Shown: piece after piece, positions 7,695 through 16,628 of the stretch
Position numbering within the stretch: position 1 is the stretch's first letter
Layout of the letters: every line of letters begins with the position of its first letter
Assembly: GCA_945875585.1 (NCBI GenBank)
Contig: CAMCLK010000042.1
Span: 1 to 42,439, forward strand
Direction: 5' to 3'
From: Candidatus Kuenenia stuttgartensis
GTDB taxonomy: Bacteria > Planctomycetota > Planctomycetia > Gemmatales > Gemmataceae
Length of the DNA stretch: 42,439 nt
Made by a program: the position numbers and the translations under genes
The notes under the pieces: model-generated
What the model saw: the letters and a program-made list of their open reading frames with translations, nothing else
Told to the model about the DNA's origin: nothing
Databases searched by the model: none

Positions 7695-10600
7695 ATGACG
7701 GCACTTTGCGCCTTGTGGCTGGTACTTGCTGCTGACCCAGTAGAAACTCTGCCCGCCGGAGCTGTTGTTACGAAGCTGGAAACAATTCCACCCGTGGTGG
7801 AACTGACAGGAAAGCTTGCGTACTCACAAGTTTTGGTGACAGCGGTTCTCGCGTCGGGCGAGTCGATCGACGCCACACGGCTGGTGGCATGGAAAGCCCC
7901 AGCTTGCGTAAGGGTTGGTGCCACAGGTCAGGTTTTTCCGGCTGCCGATGGTGAGGGCTCCCTTGTGGCAACCTTGGCCGGCAAAGACGCCTCAACACGC
8001 ATCGTGGTGAAAGACTCCAGCCAGAATCCAAAAGTCAGCTTCCTGCAAGATGTCATGCCGGTTCTGGCTCGCATGGGTTGCAACTCCGGCACCTGCCACG
8101 GCGCTGCCGATGGCAAAAACGGCTTCAAACTTTCACTGCGTGGGTACGATCCGCTCTTCGACCACCGCTCGCTTACCGATGATCTTGAAGGACGCCGTTT
8201 CAACAGAAGTGCTCCCGACAAGAGCCTGATGCTTTTAAAAATCACAGGTGCCGTGCCCCACGTGGGCGGAGTGCTAACACAACCCGGCGAACGCTATTAC
8301 GAACTCCTGCGTGGTTGGATTGCTGCTGGCGCCCAATTCGACGCCAAGGCACCCCGCGTGGCGAAGGTTGAAGTCACTCCCGAACGCCGCACGGTTCCCC
8401 TGCCCGGCCAGAAGCAACAAACCAAAATCATGGCCACGTTCACCGATGGCAACAAACGCGACGTGACTTCGGAATCGTTTTTTGAAAGCAGCAATACCGA
8501 AGTAGCCACGATCGATCGTCAGGCCATTGTGACGACACTCCGCCGGGGTGAGGCAACTGTGCTTGTTCGCTACGAAGGGAACTACACATCCGCTAGCTTG
8601 ATCGTGATGGGAGATCGCTCCGGCTTCGTGTGGACCGACACGCCTGTTCATAACGAAATCGACACCTTGGTTTATTCCCGTTTGCGCGACCTGAAGATCC
8701 AACCCTCCGACCTTTGCGACGACTCTGAATTCATCCGCCGGGTGCATCTGGACCTCACAGGCCTGCTGCCAAAGGCTGAAGATGTTCGCGCGTTCTTGGC
8801 CGATACACGCCCGAGACGCGTGAAACGCGATGCCGTTATCGACAAGCTTGTAGGCAGCGCGCCCTATGTCGAGCACGTGACCAACAAGTGGGCCGACCTG
8901 CTGCAGGTCAACCGGAAGTTTCTGGGTGACCCGGGTGCCCGTGCCTTCCGCGAATACATCCACAAGTCTGTTGCCGATGGCAAACCGTACGACCAGTTCG
9001 TGCGTGAAATTCTCACTGGTAGCGGTTCCAATGTGGCCAATCCGCAGGCCAGCTATTTCAAAATCCTGCGCGATCCCGGCGCAGCCATGGAAAACACCAC
9101 ACAACTATTCCTTGGCGTGCGTTTCAACTGCAACAAGTGCCACGACCACCCCTTCGAGCGTTGGACCCAAGACCAGTACTATCAACTGGCAGCGTACTTC
9201 GCTCAGGTAACACTGAAGGAAGATCCGAAATATGCTGGCCAGCGCGTGGGTGGTTCGGCAGTTGAAGGGGCTCAACCGCTGGTAGAAATCGTAGCCGATG
9301 CCAAGGCGGGCGAAGTGAAGCACGACCGCACCGGCCTGGTGACAGCGCCACACTTGCCTTACGGCGCATCGGTACCAGCTGCAGCCACCGCGACACGGCG
9401 TGAAACACTCGCCACATGGCTTGCCAGCAAAGACAACACCTATTTTGCCCGCAGCTATGTGAACAGGCAGTGGGCTTACCTGATGGGTGTAGGCCTTATC
9501 GAGCCCATCGATGACATCCGTGCTGGCAACCCTGCCAGCAACCCTGCGTTGCTCGACTACCTGGCGGCAGAATTCGTCAAGAGTGGCTTCAACACGGCAC
9601 AGATTGTCAGACTGATCTGCAAAAGCCGGGTTTACCAGCACTCCATGAAAACCAACCGATGGAATCAGGACGACGACACGAACTATTCCCACGCTGTGGC
9701 TAGGCGCCTGCCTGCAGAAGTGCTGTTCGACGCCATTCATCAGGCAACAGGCTCAGCTTCACGGCTTCCTGGTCTGCCTACTGGCGCCCGCGCTGCCATG
9801 CTTCTGGACAGCACACAGGATGTTCCCGGTGGTTTCTTCCAGTTGTTCGGCAAACCGCCCCGCGAGAGCGCCTGCGAATGCGAACGCTCCGGTTCTCTCA
9901 TGCTTGGGCCGGTCCTGAATCTGGTCAATGGACCAGTCGTGGGTGATGCCATCAGAGACAATAGCAACCGCCTGGCATCGCTGCTGGCCAAGAACAAGGA
10001 CACCGGCGCGGTGGTGGAAGAAATCTTCTTGGCCACCATGTCCCGGTTGCCATCGGCTCAAGAAAAAGCTGATGCCACCAAGATCATCAACGACTCACGT
10101 TCAGAGTTCGCGGCCATGCTTGCGGACAAAAAGCGCCGCCAGGAACTATTTGCAGCGCATCAAAAAGCGGTCGATGCCCGTCAGGCCAATTGGGAGGCAG
10201 GCTACCGGAATGCTCCCACATGGGGCGTCGTTGCTCCTTCAGCCGTTGTATCGCAAGGCAAAGCGACCTTTACCAAGCAAGCCGATGGATCTTGGCTGGC
10301 CAGTGGCACCAATCCGGACCGCGACGTTGTGAAGATCACTCTGCCAACAACAGAAAAGTCATTTACCGCGTTGCGCCTCGAAGTGCTGGCAGATGCCACA
10401 CTTGGAGCCAAGGGCCCCGGCCGAGCCCTGAATGGCAATTTTGTGCTCAATGAATTCAACCTTGAATTCCACGCCGATGGCGAGAAAAAGCCCGTGCGGA
10501 TTCCGCTTACCCGCCCGCTGGCCGATTTCTCTCAAGACACCTTTGGCATCGCCAACGCGATTGACAACAACCCGGCCACCGGCTGGGCCATTGCTCCGCA

Positions 10601-11003
10601 AATGGGCCGTAGCCACACTGCGACATTCGAACTGCAAAACCCGGCTATGTTGGCCAAGGTTACGGGAAAGCCCGGGCACTTCACCCTTACGCTGACGCAA
10701 AACTTCGGCACCATGCACACCATCGGCAAGTTCCGCATTGCAACCACCACGGCCAAGCTGCCGCTGAATCTGGTAACACCTCCAGAGCAGGTGGCTAAAC
10801 TTTTGGCTCTGGAACCCGGCATGCGGACGCCAGCCATGAATAATGAATTGCTTCAGTTCCATCGCGGCCTCGATGCTGAACTCCGCCGCCTGCAGGATGA
10901 AGTAGGACAAGTTGCGGGCATGGTGGAAGACGACCGCCTTCCTGGCTGTCAGGATCTGCTGTGGGCTCTGATCAACGCCAAGGCATTCCAGTTCAACCAC
11001 TAA
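7695..11003 (+). CDS. PSCyt2/DUF1549-DUF1553 domain protein with Ig-like domain
   Basis: A 1102-residue secreted protein with a short hydrophobic leader. A cytochrome-like region at about 114-215 holds CNSGTCH (Cys129, Cys134, His135), a CX4CH variant typical of this planctomycete group rather than classical CxxCH. An Ig-like (BIG2-type) domain follows at about 220-310. DUF1549 begins near 325 (DTLVYSRLRDL) and contains a true CxxCH at Cys479-His483 (CNKCHDHPF). DUF1553 follows, with TWLASKDNTYFARSYVNRQWAYLMGVGLIEP and later motifs. The C-terminal part (about 870-1020) is a beta-rich region absent from minimal relatives. GAGAGG lies eight bases upstream of the ATG. The gene lies 47 bases after the WD40/cytochrome gene, so co-transcription is likely. 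Function is unknown; surface or periplasmic redox is proposed from the heme motifs. Confidence 0.9.
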   Translation: MTALCALWLVLAADPVETLPAGAVVTKLETIPPVVELTGKLAYSQVLVTAVLASGESIDATRLVAWKAPACVRVGATGQVFPAADGEGSLVATLAGKDASTRIVVKDSSQNPKVSFLQDVMPVLARMGCNSGTCHGAADGKNGFKLSLRGYDPLFDHRSLTDDLEGRRFNRSAPDKSLMLLKITGAVPHVGGVLTQPGERYYELLRGWIAAGAQFDAKAPRVAKVEVTPERRTVPLPGQKQQTKIMATFTDGNKRDVTSESFFESSNTEVATIDRQAIVTTLRRGEATVLVRYEGNYTSASLIVMGDRSGFVWTDTPVHNEIDTLVYSRLRDLKIQPSDLCDDSEFIRRVHLDLTGLLPKAEDVRAFLADTRPRRVKRDAVIDKLVGSAPYVEHVTNKWADLLQVNRKFLGDPGARAFREYIHKSVADGKPYDQFVREILTGSGSNVANPQASYFKILRDPGAAMENTTQLFLGVRFNCNKCHDHPFERWTQDQYYQLAAYFAQVTLKEDPKYAGQRVGGSAVEGAQPLVEIVADAKAGEVKHDRTGLVTAPHLPYGASVPAAATATRRETLATWLASKDNTYFARSYVNRQWAYLMGVGLIEPIDDIRAGNPASNPALLDYLAAEFVKSGFNTAQIVRLICKSRVYQHSMKTNRWNQDDDTNYSHAVARRLPAEVLFDAIHQATGSASRLPGLPTGARAAMLLDSTQDVPGGFFQLFGKPPRESACECERSGSLMLGPVLNLVNGPVVGDAIRDNSNRLASLLAKNKDTGAVVEEIFLATMSRLPSAQEKADATKIINDSRSEFAAMLADKKRRQELFAAHQKAVDARQANWEAGYRNAPTWGVVAPSAVVSQGKATFTKQADGSWLASGTNPDRDVVKITLPTTEKSFTALRLEVLADATLGAKGPGRALNGNFVLNEFNLEFHADGEKKPVRIPLTRPLADFSQDTFGIANAIDNNPATGWAIAPQMGRSHTATFELQNPAMLAKVTGKPGHFTLTLTQNFGTMHTIGKFRIATTTAKLPLNLVTPPEQVAKLLALEPGMRTPAMNNELLQFHRGLDAELRRLQDEVGQVAGMVEDDRLPGCQDLLWALINAKAFQFNH

Positions 11004-11019
11004 AGTGGTGTTCAAGAGC

Positions 11020-11037
11020 GCCCAACGTGAGTTGGGC
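11020..11037. repeat. Palindromic intergenic repeat, diverged copy
   Basis: GCCCAAC-GTGA-GTTGGGC forms a 7-bp stem with a GTGA loop. The outer C/G run is shorter than in the other copies, and the flank AAGAG replaces ATGAG. Seventeen bases past the stop of the DUF1549/DUF1553 gene, it is the nearest candidate for that gene's transcript-end hairpin. Confidence 0.8.
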
Positions 11038-11071
11038 ACGCGCAGTCGCTGTCGCACTTCATATGGCGTTT

Positions 11072-11141
11072 ATGAGCCCCCAACGTGAGTTGGGGGGTGA
11101 ACAGTCTCCAGCGCACCCCCCAACTCACGTTGGGGGCTCAT
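11072..11141. repeat. Head-to-head pair of palindromic repeats (28-bp perfect inverted repeat)
   Basis: Two copies face each other: 11072-11099 and 11114-11141 are exact reverse complements over 28 bases, separated by 14 bases. Each copy also contains its own 8-bp palindrome (CCCCCAAC, loop GTGA or TCAC, GTTGGGGG). The segment can therefore fold as two small hairpins or one large cruciform. The arrangement recalls bacterial REP/BIME elements; no transposase is in the window. Confidence 0.9.
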
Positions 11142-11218
11142 GAAGACTCGTTTTGTGGCTGATGCGCTTTGTGGAATTGGCAGCCCCGCTTATATTTTGC
11201 CATCTTCAATTCCTGTTC

Positions 11219-11264
11219 ATGAGCCCCCAACGTGAGTTGGGGGTGCCCAAGCGCTGGCGCACCC
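11219..11264. repeat. Palindromic intergenic repeat with secondary hairpin
   Basis: The ATGAG-CCCCCAAC-GTGA-GTTGGGGG copy at 11219-11243 is followed at once by a second hairpin, GGGTGC (11241-11246) pairing with GCACCC (11259-11264) around a 12-base loop containing AGCGCTGG. Partial versions of this tail follow the other copies (CGCAGTCGCTGTCGC after 11037; TGCGCTGG next to 11114 on the other strand). The full element thus seems to be a two-hairpin unit. Confidence 0.75.
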
Positions 11265-11574
11265 GACAGATCTTGGCACTCTAGCTAAACTTTTCCGGTT
11301 ATTCCGGCCTTGGGGTTGGCATTCTTCGGTAAGCATGTATCATTTGTGGTGGCGACACGTGGGCTGGAACGACTCCCCCACCACGACTTGCATCACCGCA
11401 CGTTATTGCGCCTGACCACGGATGGTCACTTTTTTCACACGCCAGCGGCGCGTTGATAACGTAACGTTTGGCGCCCGCCACACTATTTTTCGGGCCATCA
11501 ATCGCGGCGTTTGCAGACTTGGTGCTGTCCAGCACCCGTACCATCTGTGGATTGACTCTATCAAGGAGAGATGA
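11265..11574 (+). other. Long leader/promoter region before the small peptide gene
   Basis: About 310 bases without a credible gene. It holds two inverted repeats: GTGGTGG/CCACCAC around 11350-11395, and a tight palindrome GGTGCTG-TC-CAGCACC at 11521-11536, about 40 bases before the start at 11575. The latter could be an operator or an RNA hairpin. I could not identify a convincing -35/-10 pair. Antisense ORFs here overlap the small gene and have no family features. Confidence 0.35.
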
Positions 11575-11781
11575 ATGTTTAGCTTTTTCGTGATGACGGT
11601 TCTTAGCAGCAGCACTCTTATGGTGAATGGCTCTTCCGCCAACACCTGCCCTAACGGCAACTGCCCCAATGCAGCTCCTGTGGCACACGTGGCCAAGCCA
11701 GCAGCTGAGAGCACATGCACCACCGGCAACTGCCCCAAGAGCCAACCACGCCCGTTCCAGCTTTTCAAAAAGAAGCGCTGA
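11575..11781 (+). CDS. Small secreted peptide with repeated CxxGNCP motifs
   Basis: A 68-residue protein that I do not recognise as a named family. A short hydrophobic leader (MFSFFVMTVLSSSTLMV) is followed by two copies of the same motif, CPNGNCPN (about 25-32) and CTTGNCPK (about 48-55), separated by an Ala/Pro/Val linker. The tail is basic (PFQLFKKKR). The start is well supported: AAGGAGAG lies four bases before the ATG. A strong hairpin follows the stop. Four cysteines in two CX4C pairs in an exported peptide suggest disulfides or metal or cofactor binding, but nothing shows which. The gene stands alone, convergent with the LEQLEDR protein gene. Confidence 0.75.
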   Translation: MFSFFVMTVLSSSTLMVNGSSANTCPNGNCPNAAPVAHVAKPAAESTCTTGNCPKSQPRPFQLFKKKR

Positions 11782-11803
11782 ACCGGTAAGGTTTGAACAG
11801 AAG

Positions 11804-11837
11804 CGGCCTTCTGGGGAATCGATTCTCCAGAAGGCCG
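11804..11837. terminator. Bidirectional hairpin between convergent genes
   Basis: A 17-bp near-perfect palindrome (CGGCCTTCTGGGGAATC with its complement, one G-T wobble) lies 22 bases after the small peptide gene and 7 bases after the stop of the minus-strand gene at 11845. T-runs are short on both sides. It probably ends both transcripts. Confidence 0.75.
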
Positions 11838-11844
11838 GTGTTTA

Positions 11845-14454
11845 TCAGGTGATTCGAGGTTGGCGATTGAACTTCTGGAATGGCAGGCGCACATCGCGGA
11901 AGAACACCAGATCCGCCCTCAACACACCATCGGGCAACGTATCGAAGCCTTGCTTGGCGCCTGATGTCACAACATCGTCCTGATCCACACCGTCCCCTGA
12001 TATCCCTAATCCGCCCACTAATTTGTTATTTGAATACAATGGCACCGCACCCGGGAAGAACACCACGCCGTTCTGATTCAAAATATTCGCTGGATCACGG
12101 AAATTCGACTGCGGATGGAACGCGGCGAATCCAAAAACGCTTTGGAACGCTGTGGCTGGAAGCGGTGCGCCCACTGTCGCGCCAGTGGTTGGATTGGTGC
12201 CGCCATCGTTCAACTGGGAGAAATACCCCGGAGGCGCCCCATCGATACCTTCTGGATAACGCGGTAATGCCAAGAAACGGAAGGTTCTGTTGGTAAACGC
12301 GATTCCCGCGGGAAGCCCTGGCAGTTGATCAACCGATTGCAGCAGTGTTGGGTCGGCGTAGTAGTCGACGTTGCGTGCCTTCGCCACGGCAATATCGAGA
12401 GAAAACGTTGTGCCATCTGGCATACGGAATAATCCCAGAACATCGCCATTTGTATCGGTTACCGCGATTGTCATGCGCGAAAACTCGTTGAGTGGCAACC
12501 GGATGGCGGAACGGATCTGCACCGCTTGCTGAACACCTTGCGCCAGTATGCGCTGAACGTCGGGGGCGCTGAGCGCGGAACCCGCATGCGGCGTGACCAA
12601 GAATCCTTCAGGCACCGGAGTTCCCGGCAAAAACGTGACTGGTGTGGTATCGACAGGAAGTCCCGGTACGGGAATTCCGGGCACGGTTGCTGGATTTGGA
12701 TTGATTTTGTTGTCTGATCCGGGATCAAGGAGGCGGGCGAACCCGCCCAGCGCGAAATTGGGCCCTACTGCACCAGGATTTGGCGAATTTTGGAATCCTC
12801 CCAGACTCAATCCGTATTGAACCAAGAATTGCGCGCCATTGGCGCCCGGAAAAGCATCGCTTGGGTTAGGGCCGAAAATCGGCAGAGTGATGCCCACCAG
12901 ATCGATGCGCCCCGTGGCCAAAATCACACCTGGTACCGGGTCGCACCCACCAATTGGCCCGGGTACAGGTATTGGGTTGATGCTTGGGGTCAACGATACC
13001 GTTGTGCCGCCCAAGGCAGCGTAAGACATGAATTCTGCTTCCAAAGTACGATCTGGTTTGGATGGATCGTAGTCACTCGACAGGGAGCAGTTCGATTCCG
13101 TGGCAAATCCGGTTTTGCCCGGGAAGAACACGCCGATGCCGCCCACAACCTGTGGCAATGGGCTACCGGTAACAGTTCGTGTGATGGGAATACCACCGGG
13201 AAGCGTGCCAATACCCCGGGGCGTGGCGCCCGGCATAATTCCGGAGGCATAACCGTAACTGTCGATGGCAGCAAGCTGCTGGCTTTCCGGAATGCTGGAT
13301 GGAATAAAGGCGCTGTCCACATTGAAACGCTGCAGCAATTGCTGGTCGTCTGCCGTTCCGTGGATTCTGTCGGTACTAGGATGATAACTCGTGTCTCTAT
13401 TAGAATATTCAATTCCGAAGAGGTCCACTTGCGGGGTGAACGGCACGCCCGGGGGGAAGTGGTTGCCAATGCCTAATGGGGCCACAGTACCGGGCCCGCG
13501 CAACGTGGAATTTGGATCTGTAATACTCGGGTTCGATTCGATTTCACGCTGCGTGATGGTGGACTGGCTGATGTATTGAATGGTGCGCGACGTCAGCGGC
13601 GCATTCATGTTGCCGAACATCGCGCCGGTACGGGCAATGGCCACGGCGCCGTCGATGGCAAAGACCAGATTGGCGGTATTGTTGAGAATGTCGGGGTCTA
13701 CGCCGTTTTCAACTTTTACGCCCAATATGCGTCCGCTGCGATCGACCACGGCAATGATGCCGTCGTTGCTGGGTGTGGCCGCAGATGCCCTGCATAGCAG
13801 GGCCTCCACCTCGTCAGCCGTTAACTGCTGCACAACAGGCGAGGGTTGCAAACCGAGTGTGCTGGTGAGATCCGGTGGAGATTGGGTGCCCAAGAAACTA
13901 GTGAAATCGCCCGGAGCGCCGATAATAGTGTCTTTATTGGAATAGCCGAACAAGCGCGGGGTGCCCGTGGGAGATCCTGGCACCACCAGATCATTTTTGC
14001 CTGCACCACCACCCAGAACATCGTTGCCAGAACCACTGACCAATAAATTGGTGCCGTTTCCGCCCATCACCCGGTTAATGACACCGCCATCGCCAGAAAC
14101 CATAGCGTTTCCGGTCCCGGCTTGAAGGATATCGTTATCATCGCCCCCCGCGATGACGGTGGAAATCTTTATGGATGGGGCAACAGCAATGATATCGTTA
14201 CCAGCCTGTCCATTGATCAACACTTCGGAAACAGCGGCGATGGGGTAGCGGCCGATCTCCTGACCAAAACTTCGCACAATCACATTTTGCTGATTGGCAT
14301 CGGTATCGACTCGAATGCGGTCAGGCCCCTGAGTACCCGTGACAATCAATTGGGCTCCGATGAGCTGCGAGACAACAGTAGCGGGAACCGCCCGGTCTTC
14401 CAGTTGTTCAAGTGCTGGGCGGGTGCGCATGCAACTGCGATCAGTGAATGCCAT
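11845..14454 (-). CDS. Secreted LEQLEDR-signature protein with RTX-like region and two HbpS/GlcG-like domains
   Basis: An 869-residue protein. The N-terminus carries RPALEQLEDRAVPA (about 13-25), a planctomycete export or anchoring signature. A beta region follows, then Gly/Asp-rich repeats related to RTX calcium-binding nonapeptides (AGNDII, GDDNDIL, GSGNDVLGGGAGKNDL; about 70-150). Two GlcG/HbpS (DUF336) regions come next: the first from about residue 215 (NDGIIAVVDRSGRILGV) with a long insert, the second from about 620 (MTIAVTDTNGDVLGLF), which ends with the signature GGLGISGDGVDQDD near 818. HbpS-type proteins bind or degrade heme or sense redox state; whether this one does is inference. 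The ATG at 14454 has AGGG about 11 bases upstream. MRTRP at 14430 is an alternative start. It diverges from the outer-membrane protein gene at 14668. Confidence 0.85.
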   Translation of the reverse strand: MAFTDRSCMRTRPALEQLEDRAVPATVVSQLIGAQLIVTGTQGPDRIRVDTDANQQNVIVRSFGQEIGRYPIAAVSEVLINGQAGNDIIAVAPSIKISTVIAGGDDNDILQAGTGNAMVSGDGGVINRVMGGNGTNLLVSGSGNDVLGGGAGKNDLVVPGSPTGTPRLFGYSNKDTIIGAPGDFTSFLGTQSPPDLTSTLGLQPSPVVQQLTADEVEALLCRASAATPSNDGIIAVVDRSGRILGVKVENGVDPDILNNTANLVFAIDGAVAIARTGAMFGNMNAPLTSRTIQYISQSTITQREIESNPSITDPNSTLRGPGTVAPLGIGNHFPPGVPFTPQVDLFGIEYSNRDTSYHPSTDRIHGTADDQQLLQRFNVDSAFIPSSIPESQQLAAIDSYGYASGIMPGATPRGIGTLPGGIPITRTVTGSPLPQVVGGIGVFFPGKTGFATESNCSLSSDYDPSKPDRTLEAEFMSYAALGGTTVSLTPSINPIPVPGPIGGCDPVPGVILATGRIDLVGITLPIFGPNPSDAFPGANGAQFLVQYGLSLGGFQNSPNPGAVGPNFALGGFARLLDPGSDNKINPNPATVPGIPVPGLPVDTTPVTFLPGTPVPEGFLVTPHAGSALSAPDVQRILAQGVQQAVQIRSAIRLPLNEFSRMTIAVTDTNGDVLGLFRMPDGTTFSLDIAVAKARNVDYYADPTLLQSVDQLPGLPAGIAFTNRTFRFLALPRYPEGIDGAPPGYFSQLNDGGTNPTTGATVGAPLPATAFQSVFGFAAFHPQSNFRDPANILNQNGVVFFPGAVPLYSNNKLVGGLGISGDGVDQDDVVTSGAKQGFDTLPDGVLRADLVFFRDVRLPFQKFNRQPRIT

Positions 14455-14667
14455 GGAATGAACCCTGCCGGCAGTTAGTCCAACGCGGAAGGCGATGGAT
14501 CGATTAATTGGATCGGCATAACTGTCAGGGTCACTCCAATTTATCCAACCCGAACAACATGAATGACTGTAAGAACGCTTAAATCTGACAAGTTCGTCAA
14601 GAATTACCAACATGAAGGCCGATGGAGGATGGGTAAGGCTGAAAAAACCTGAAAGGCAGGCTCGGCC

Positions 14668-16542
14668 ATGTATCGACGCGCTTCGTCCATGATCCAATAT
14701 GCGTTATTCGCTACGGCCGTGTCCCTGGTCGCGAGTGAATGCGTGTTGGCACAGCCTCCCGAGCTTCCCAGACCGGCAGATAGCACTAGGCCCCTCGAGC
14801 GCCCCCCTACGGGCTCGGGTAATGAGACCGCCCCCACTACTGCTACACCAGATTGGTTGTTCACCGAAACATTCCCGCCGCTCGGTTTCACAGGCCCGTC
14901 ATCTGTGTTGCCACGGGAAGTTCCTTCGGATGGCGACTATATTCCCATGGAAGACCGATGGCGTTTAGGCATGCCGGCCCTCGACCGATACGGGAAAAAG
15001 CATCCCCCCACGATCGATTATCCGTTCCAGTTGGGCCATTGGTGGGACCCATACAACCAGAACGTGCTTAAGGGCGACTTCCCAATTATCGGGCAGAATA
15101 TCTTCTTCAACCTCACCGGCAGGTTGAACCAACTGGTGGATACGCGGCAGACCCCCATCCCGACCACGCCATTTGAAAGTACCGCCAATCCATACCAGGA
15201 AGAGTTTTACGGTAGGCCTAATCAGCTCGCGAACTTTTCGTTTCTGTCGATGCAACTGGATCTTTTCCAAGGGGACACACTTGTTTTTAGGCCTATCGAC
15301 TGGCGGTTGCGGATAGTCCCGTTTTTCAACGTCAACGTTTTGAATGTAGAGGAACTGGCTGTCGTTAATCCCAACGTGCTCAGGGGAGTGCAACGTGAAA
15401 GGACATTCTTTGCGCTGCAAGAATGGTTTTTTGAAACAAAAATCGCGGATAGCGGTCCCTATTACGACTTCGCATCAGTCCGCGCGGGATCACAATATTT
15501 CAACAACGACTTCCGCGGGTTTCTCTATTCCGATACCAACCGCATGGTCCGGCTGTTTGGAACACGGTTTGCCAATCAGGATCAGTTCAATCTGGTTGCC
15601 ACGTTTCAAGCAGAAAAAGACACGAACAGCGGCTTGAATTCTTTCGACAACCGGCAGCAAAACGTCTACATGATGAACTATTACCATCAAGATTTCCTAT
15701 TTCCAGGGTATACCATTCAGGGCAGCATCGCCTACAACCACGACAATGCCACAGGTTTGATTTACGACAAAAACAGCTTTCTGGTCCGGCCAGAACCAGT
15801 AGGGGTTTTCCGCCCGCATGCTGTCGATGTCGCCTATTTCGGCCTGGCCAGCGACGGCCACATTGGACGGTACAATATCTCTTCTCAGTTTTATTATGCG
15901 TTAGGTAACGATACACTTAATGCCTTGGCCAACCAGCAGCAGGATATTTCCGCCGCTTTCGCGGCCATCGAGGCCAGTTATGACCGCGATTACACGCGGT
16001 TCCGCACATCGTTCCTCTGGGCATCTGGCGACCGCGATCCCAACAACAGCCATGCCACAGGGTTCGACGCCCCCTTCCCCAACGAAAACTTTGCTGGTGG
16101 GAACTTCAGCTACTGGCAAAGGCAGTCGATCAAGCTGTTTGGCACCAACTTGACAAATGCCGGTAGCCTGCTCCCAGACCTGCGTACCAGCCGGATTCAG
16201 GGCCAAACCAACTTCGTGAACCCCGGTTTGCTGCTGATCAATGGCGGTATCGATGTTGATGTCACCCCAAAACTGAAATTGATCAATAACGTCAATATGC
16301 TGTGGTTCCAAAGCTCCAAGGTTCTGGAACAGTATGTTTACGCTTCCGGCATCGACAATTTCATCGGCACCGATATCAGCGTTGGTTGCGAGTACCGCCC
16401 GCTGCTGAGCAATAACGCCGTGATCACGTTTGGGGCAAGCACCCTGATACCGGGCTCAGGCTTTAAGTCGCTTTACAACAAATTCCAGTCCACGGTCGAT
16501 GCCCCCGTTGCCGGGTTCGTGGATCTGGTTCTCCAATATTGA
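14668..16542 (+). CDS. Predicted outer-membrane beta-barrel protein
   Basis: A 624-residue protein with a signal peptide (about 1-28, ending VLAQ), then a Pro-rich linker (about 29-75). The long C-terminal region is rich in aromatic residues and alternating polar/hydrophobic strands (RLRIVPFFNVNVLNV, FNLVATFQAE, YTIQGSIAYNHD, YNISSQFYYALGN) and ends in an aromatic residue (DLVLQY). This is the pattern of an outer-membrane barrel; I cannot name the family or substrate. The sequence GNFSYWQRQSIKLFG near 490 and the Asn/Asp-rich loops fit extracellular loops. AAAGGCAGG lies seven to eight bases before the ATG. A downstream ATG at 14689 also keeps a signal peptide. The 213-base gap to the divergent LEQLEDR gene must hold both promoters. 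Confidence 0.75.
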   Translation: MYRRASSMIQYALFATAVSLVASECVLAQPPELPRPADSTRPLERPPTGSGNETAPTTATPDWLFTETFPPLGFTGPSSVLPREVPSDGDYIPMEDRWRLGMPALDRYGKKHPPTIDYPFQLGHWWDPYNQNVLKGDFPIIGQNIFFNLTGRLNQLVDTRQTPIPTTPFESTANPYQEEFYGRPNQLANFSFLSMQLDLFQGDTLVFRPIDWRLRIVPFFNVNVLNVEELAVVNPNVLRGVQRERTFFALQEWFFETKIADSGPYYDFASVRAGSQYFNNDFRGFLYSDTNRMVRLFGTRFANQDQFNLVATFQAEKDTNSGLNSFDNRQQNVYMMNYYHQDFLFPGYTIQGSIAYNHDNATGLIYDKNSFLVRPEPVGVFRPHAVDVAYFGLASDGHIGRYNISSQFYYALGNDTLNALANQQQDISAAFAAIEASYDRDYTRFRTSFLWASGDRDPNNSHATGFDAPFPNENFAGGNFSYWQRQSIKLFGTNLTNAGSLLPDLRTSRIQGQTNFVNPGLLLINGGIDVDVTPKLKLINNVNMLWFQSSKVLEQYVYASGIDNFIGTDISVGCEYRPLLSNNAVITFGASTLIPGSGFKSLYNKFQSTVDAPVAGFVDLVLQY

Positions 16543-16628
16543 TCAATTGATGATGCACGTGCCCACCATCTTCCTTTTCCGTATAACTAAGGAAGATCGC
16601 GGTTGGCCAAGCACAGGAGCGCCTTTCC

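Noticed and set aside
11020..11264. CRISPR array
   Set aside because: The repeats alternate orientation, have irregular spacing (34, 14 and 77 bases) and are self-palindromic; no cas gene is present.
11299..11745. Minus-strand frame of 148 residues across the small peptide gene
   Set aside because: There is no ribosome-binding site or recognisable domain, and the plus-strand gene has a strong start site and terminator.
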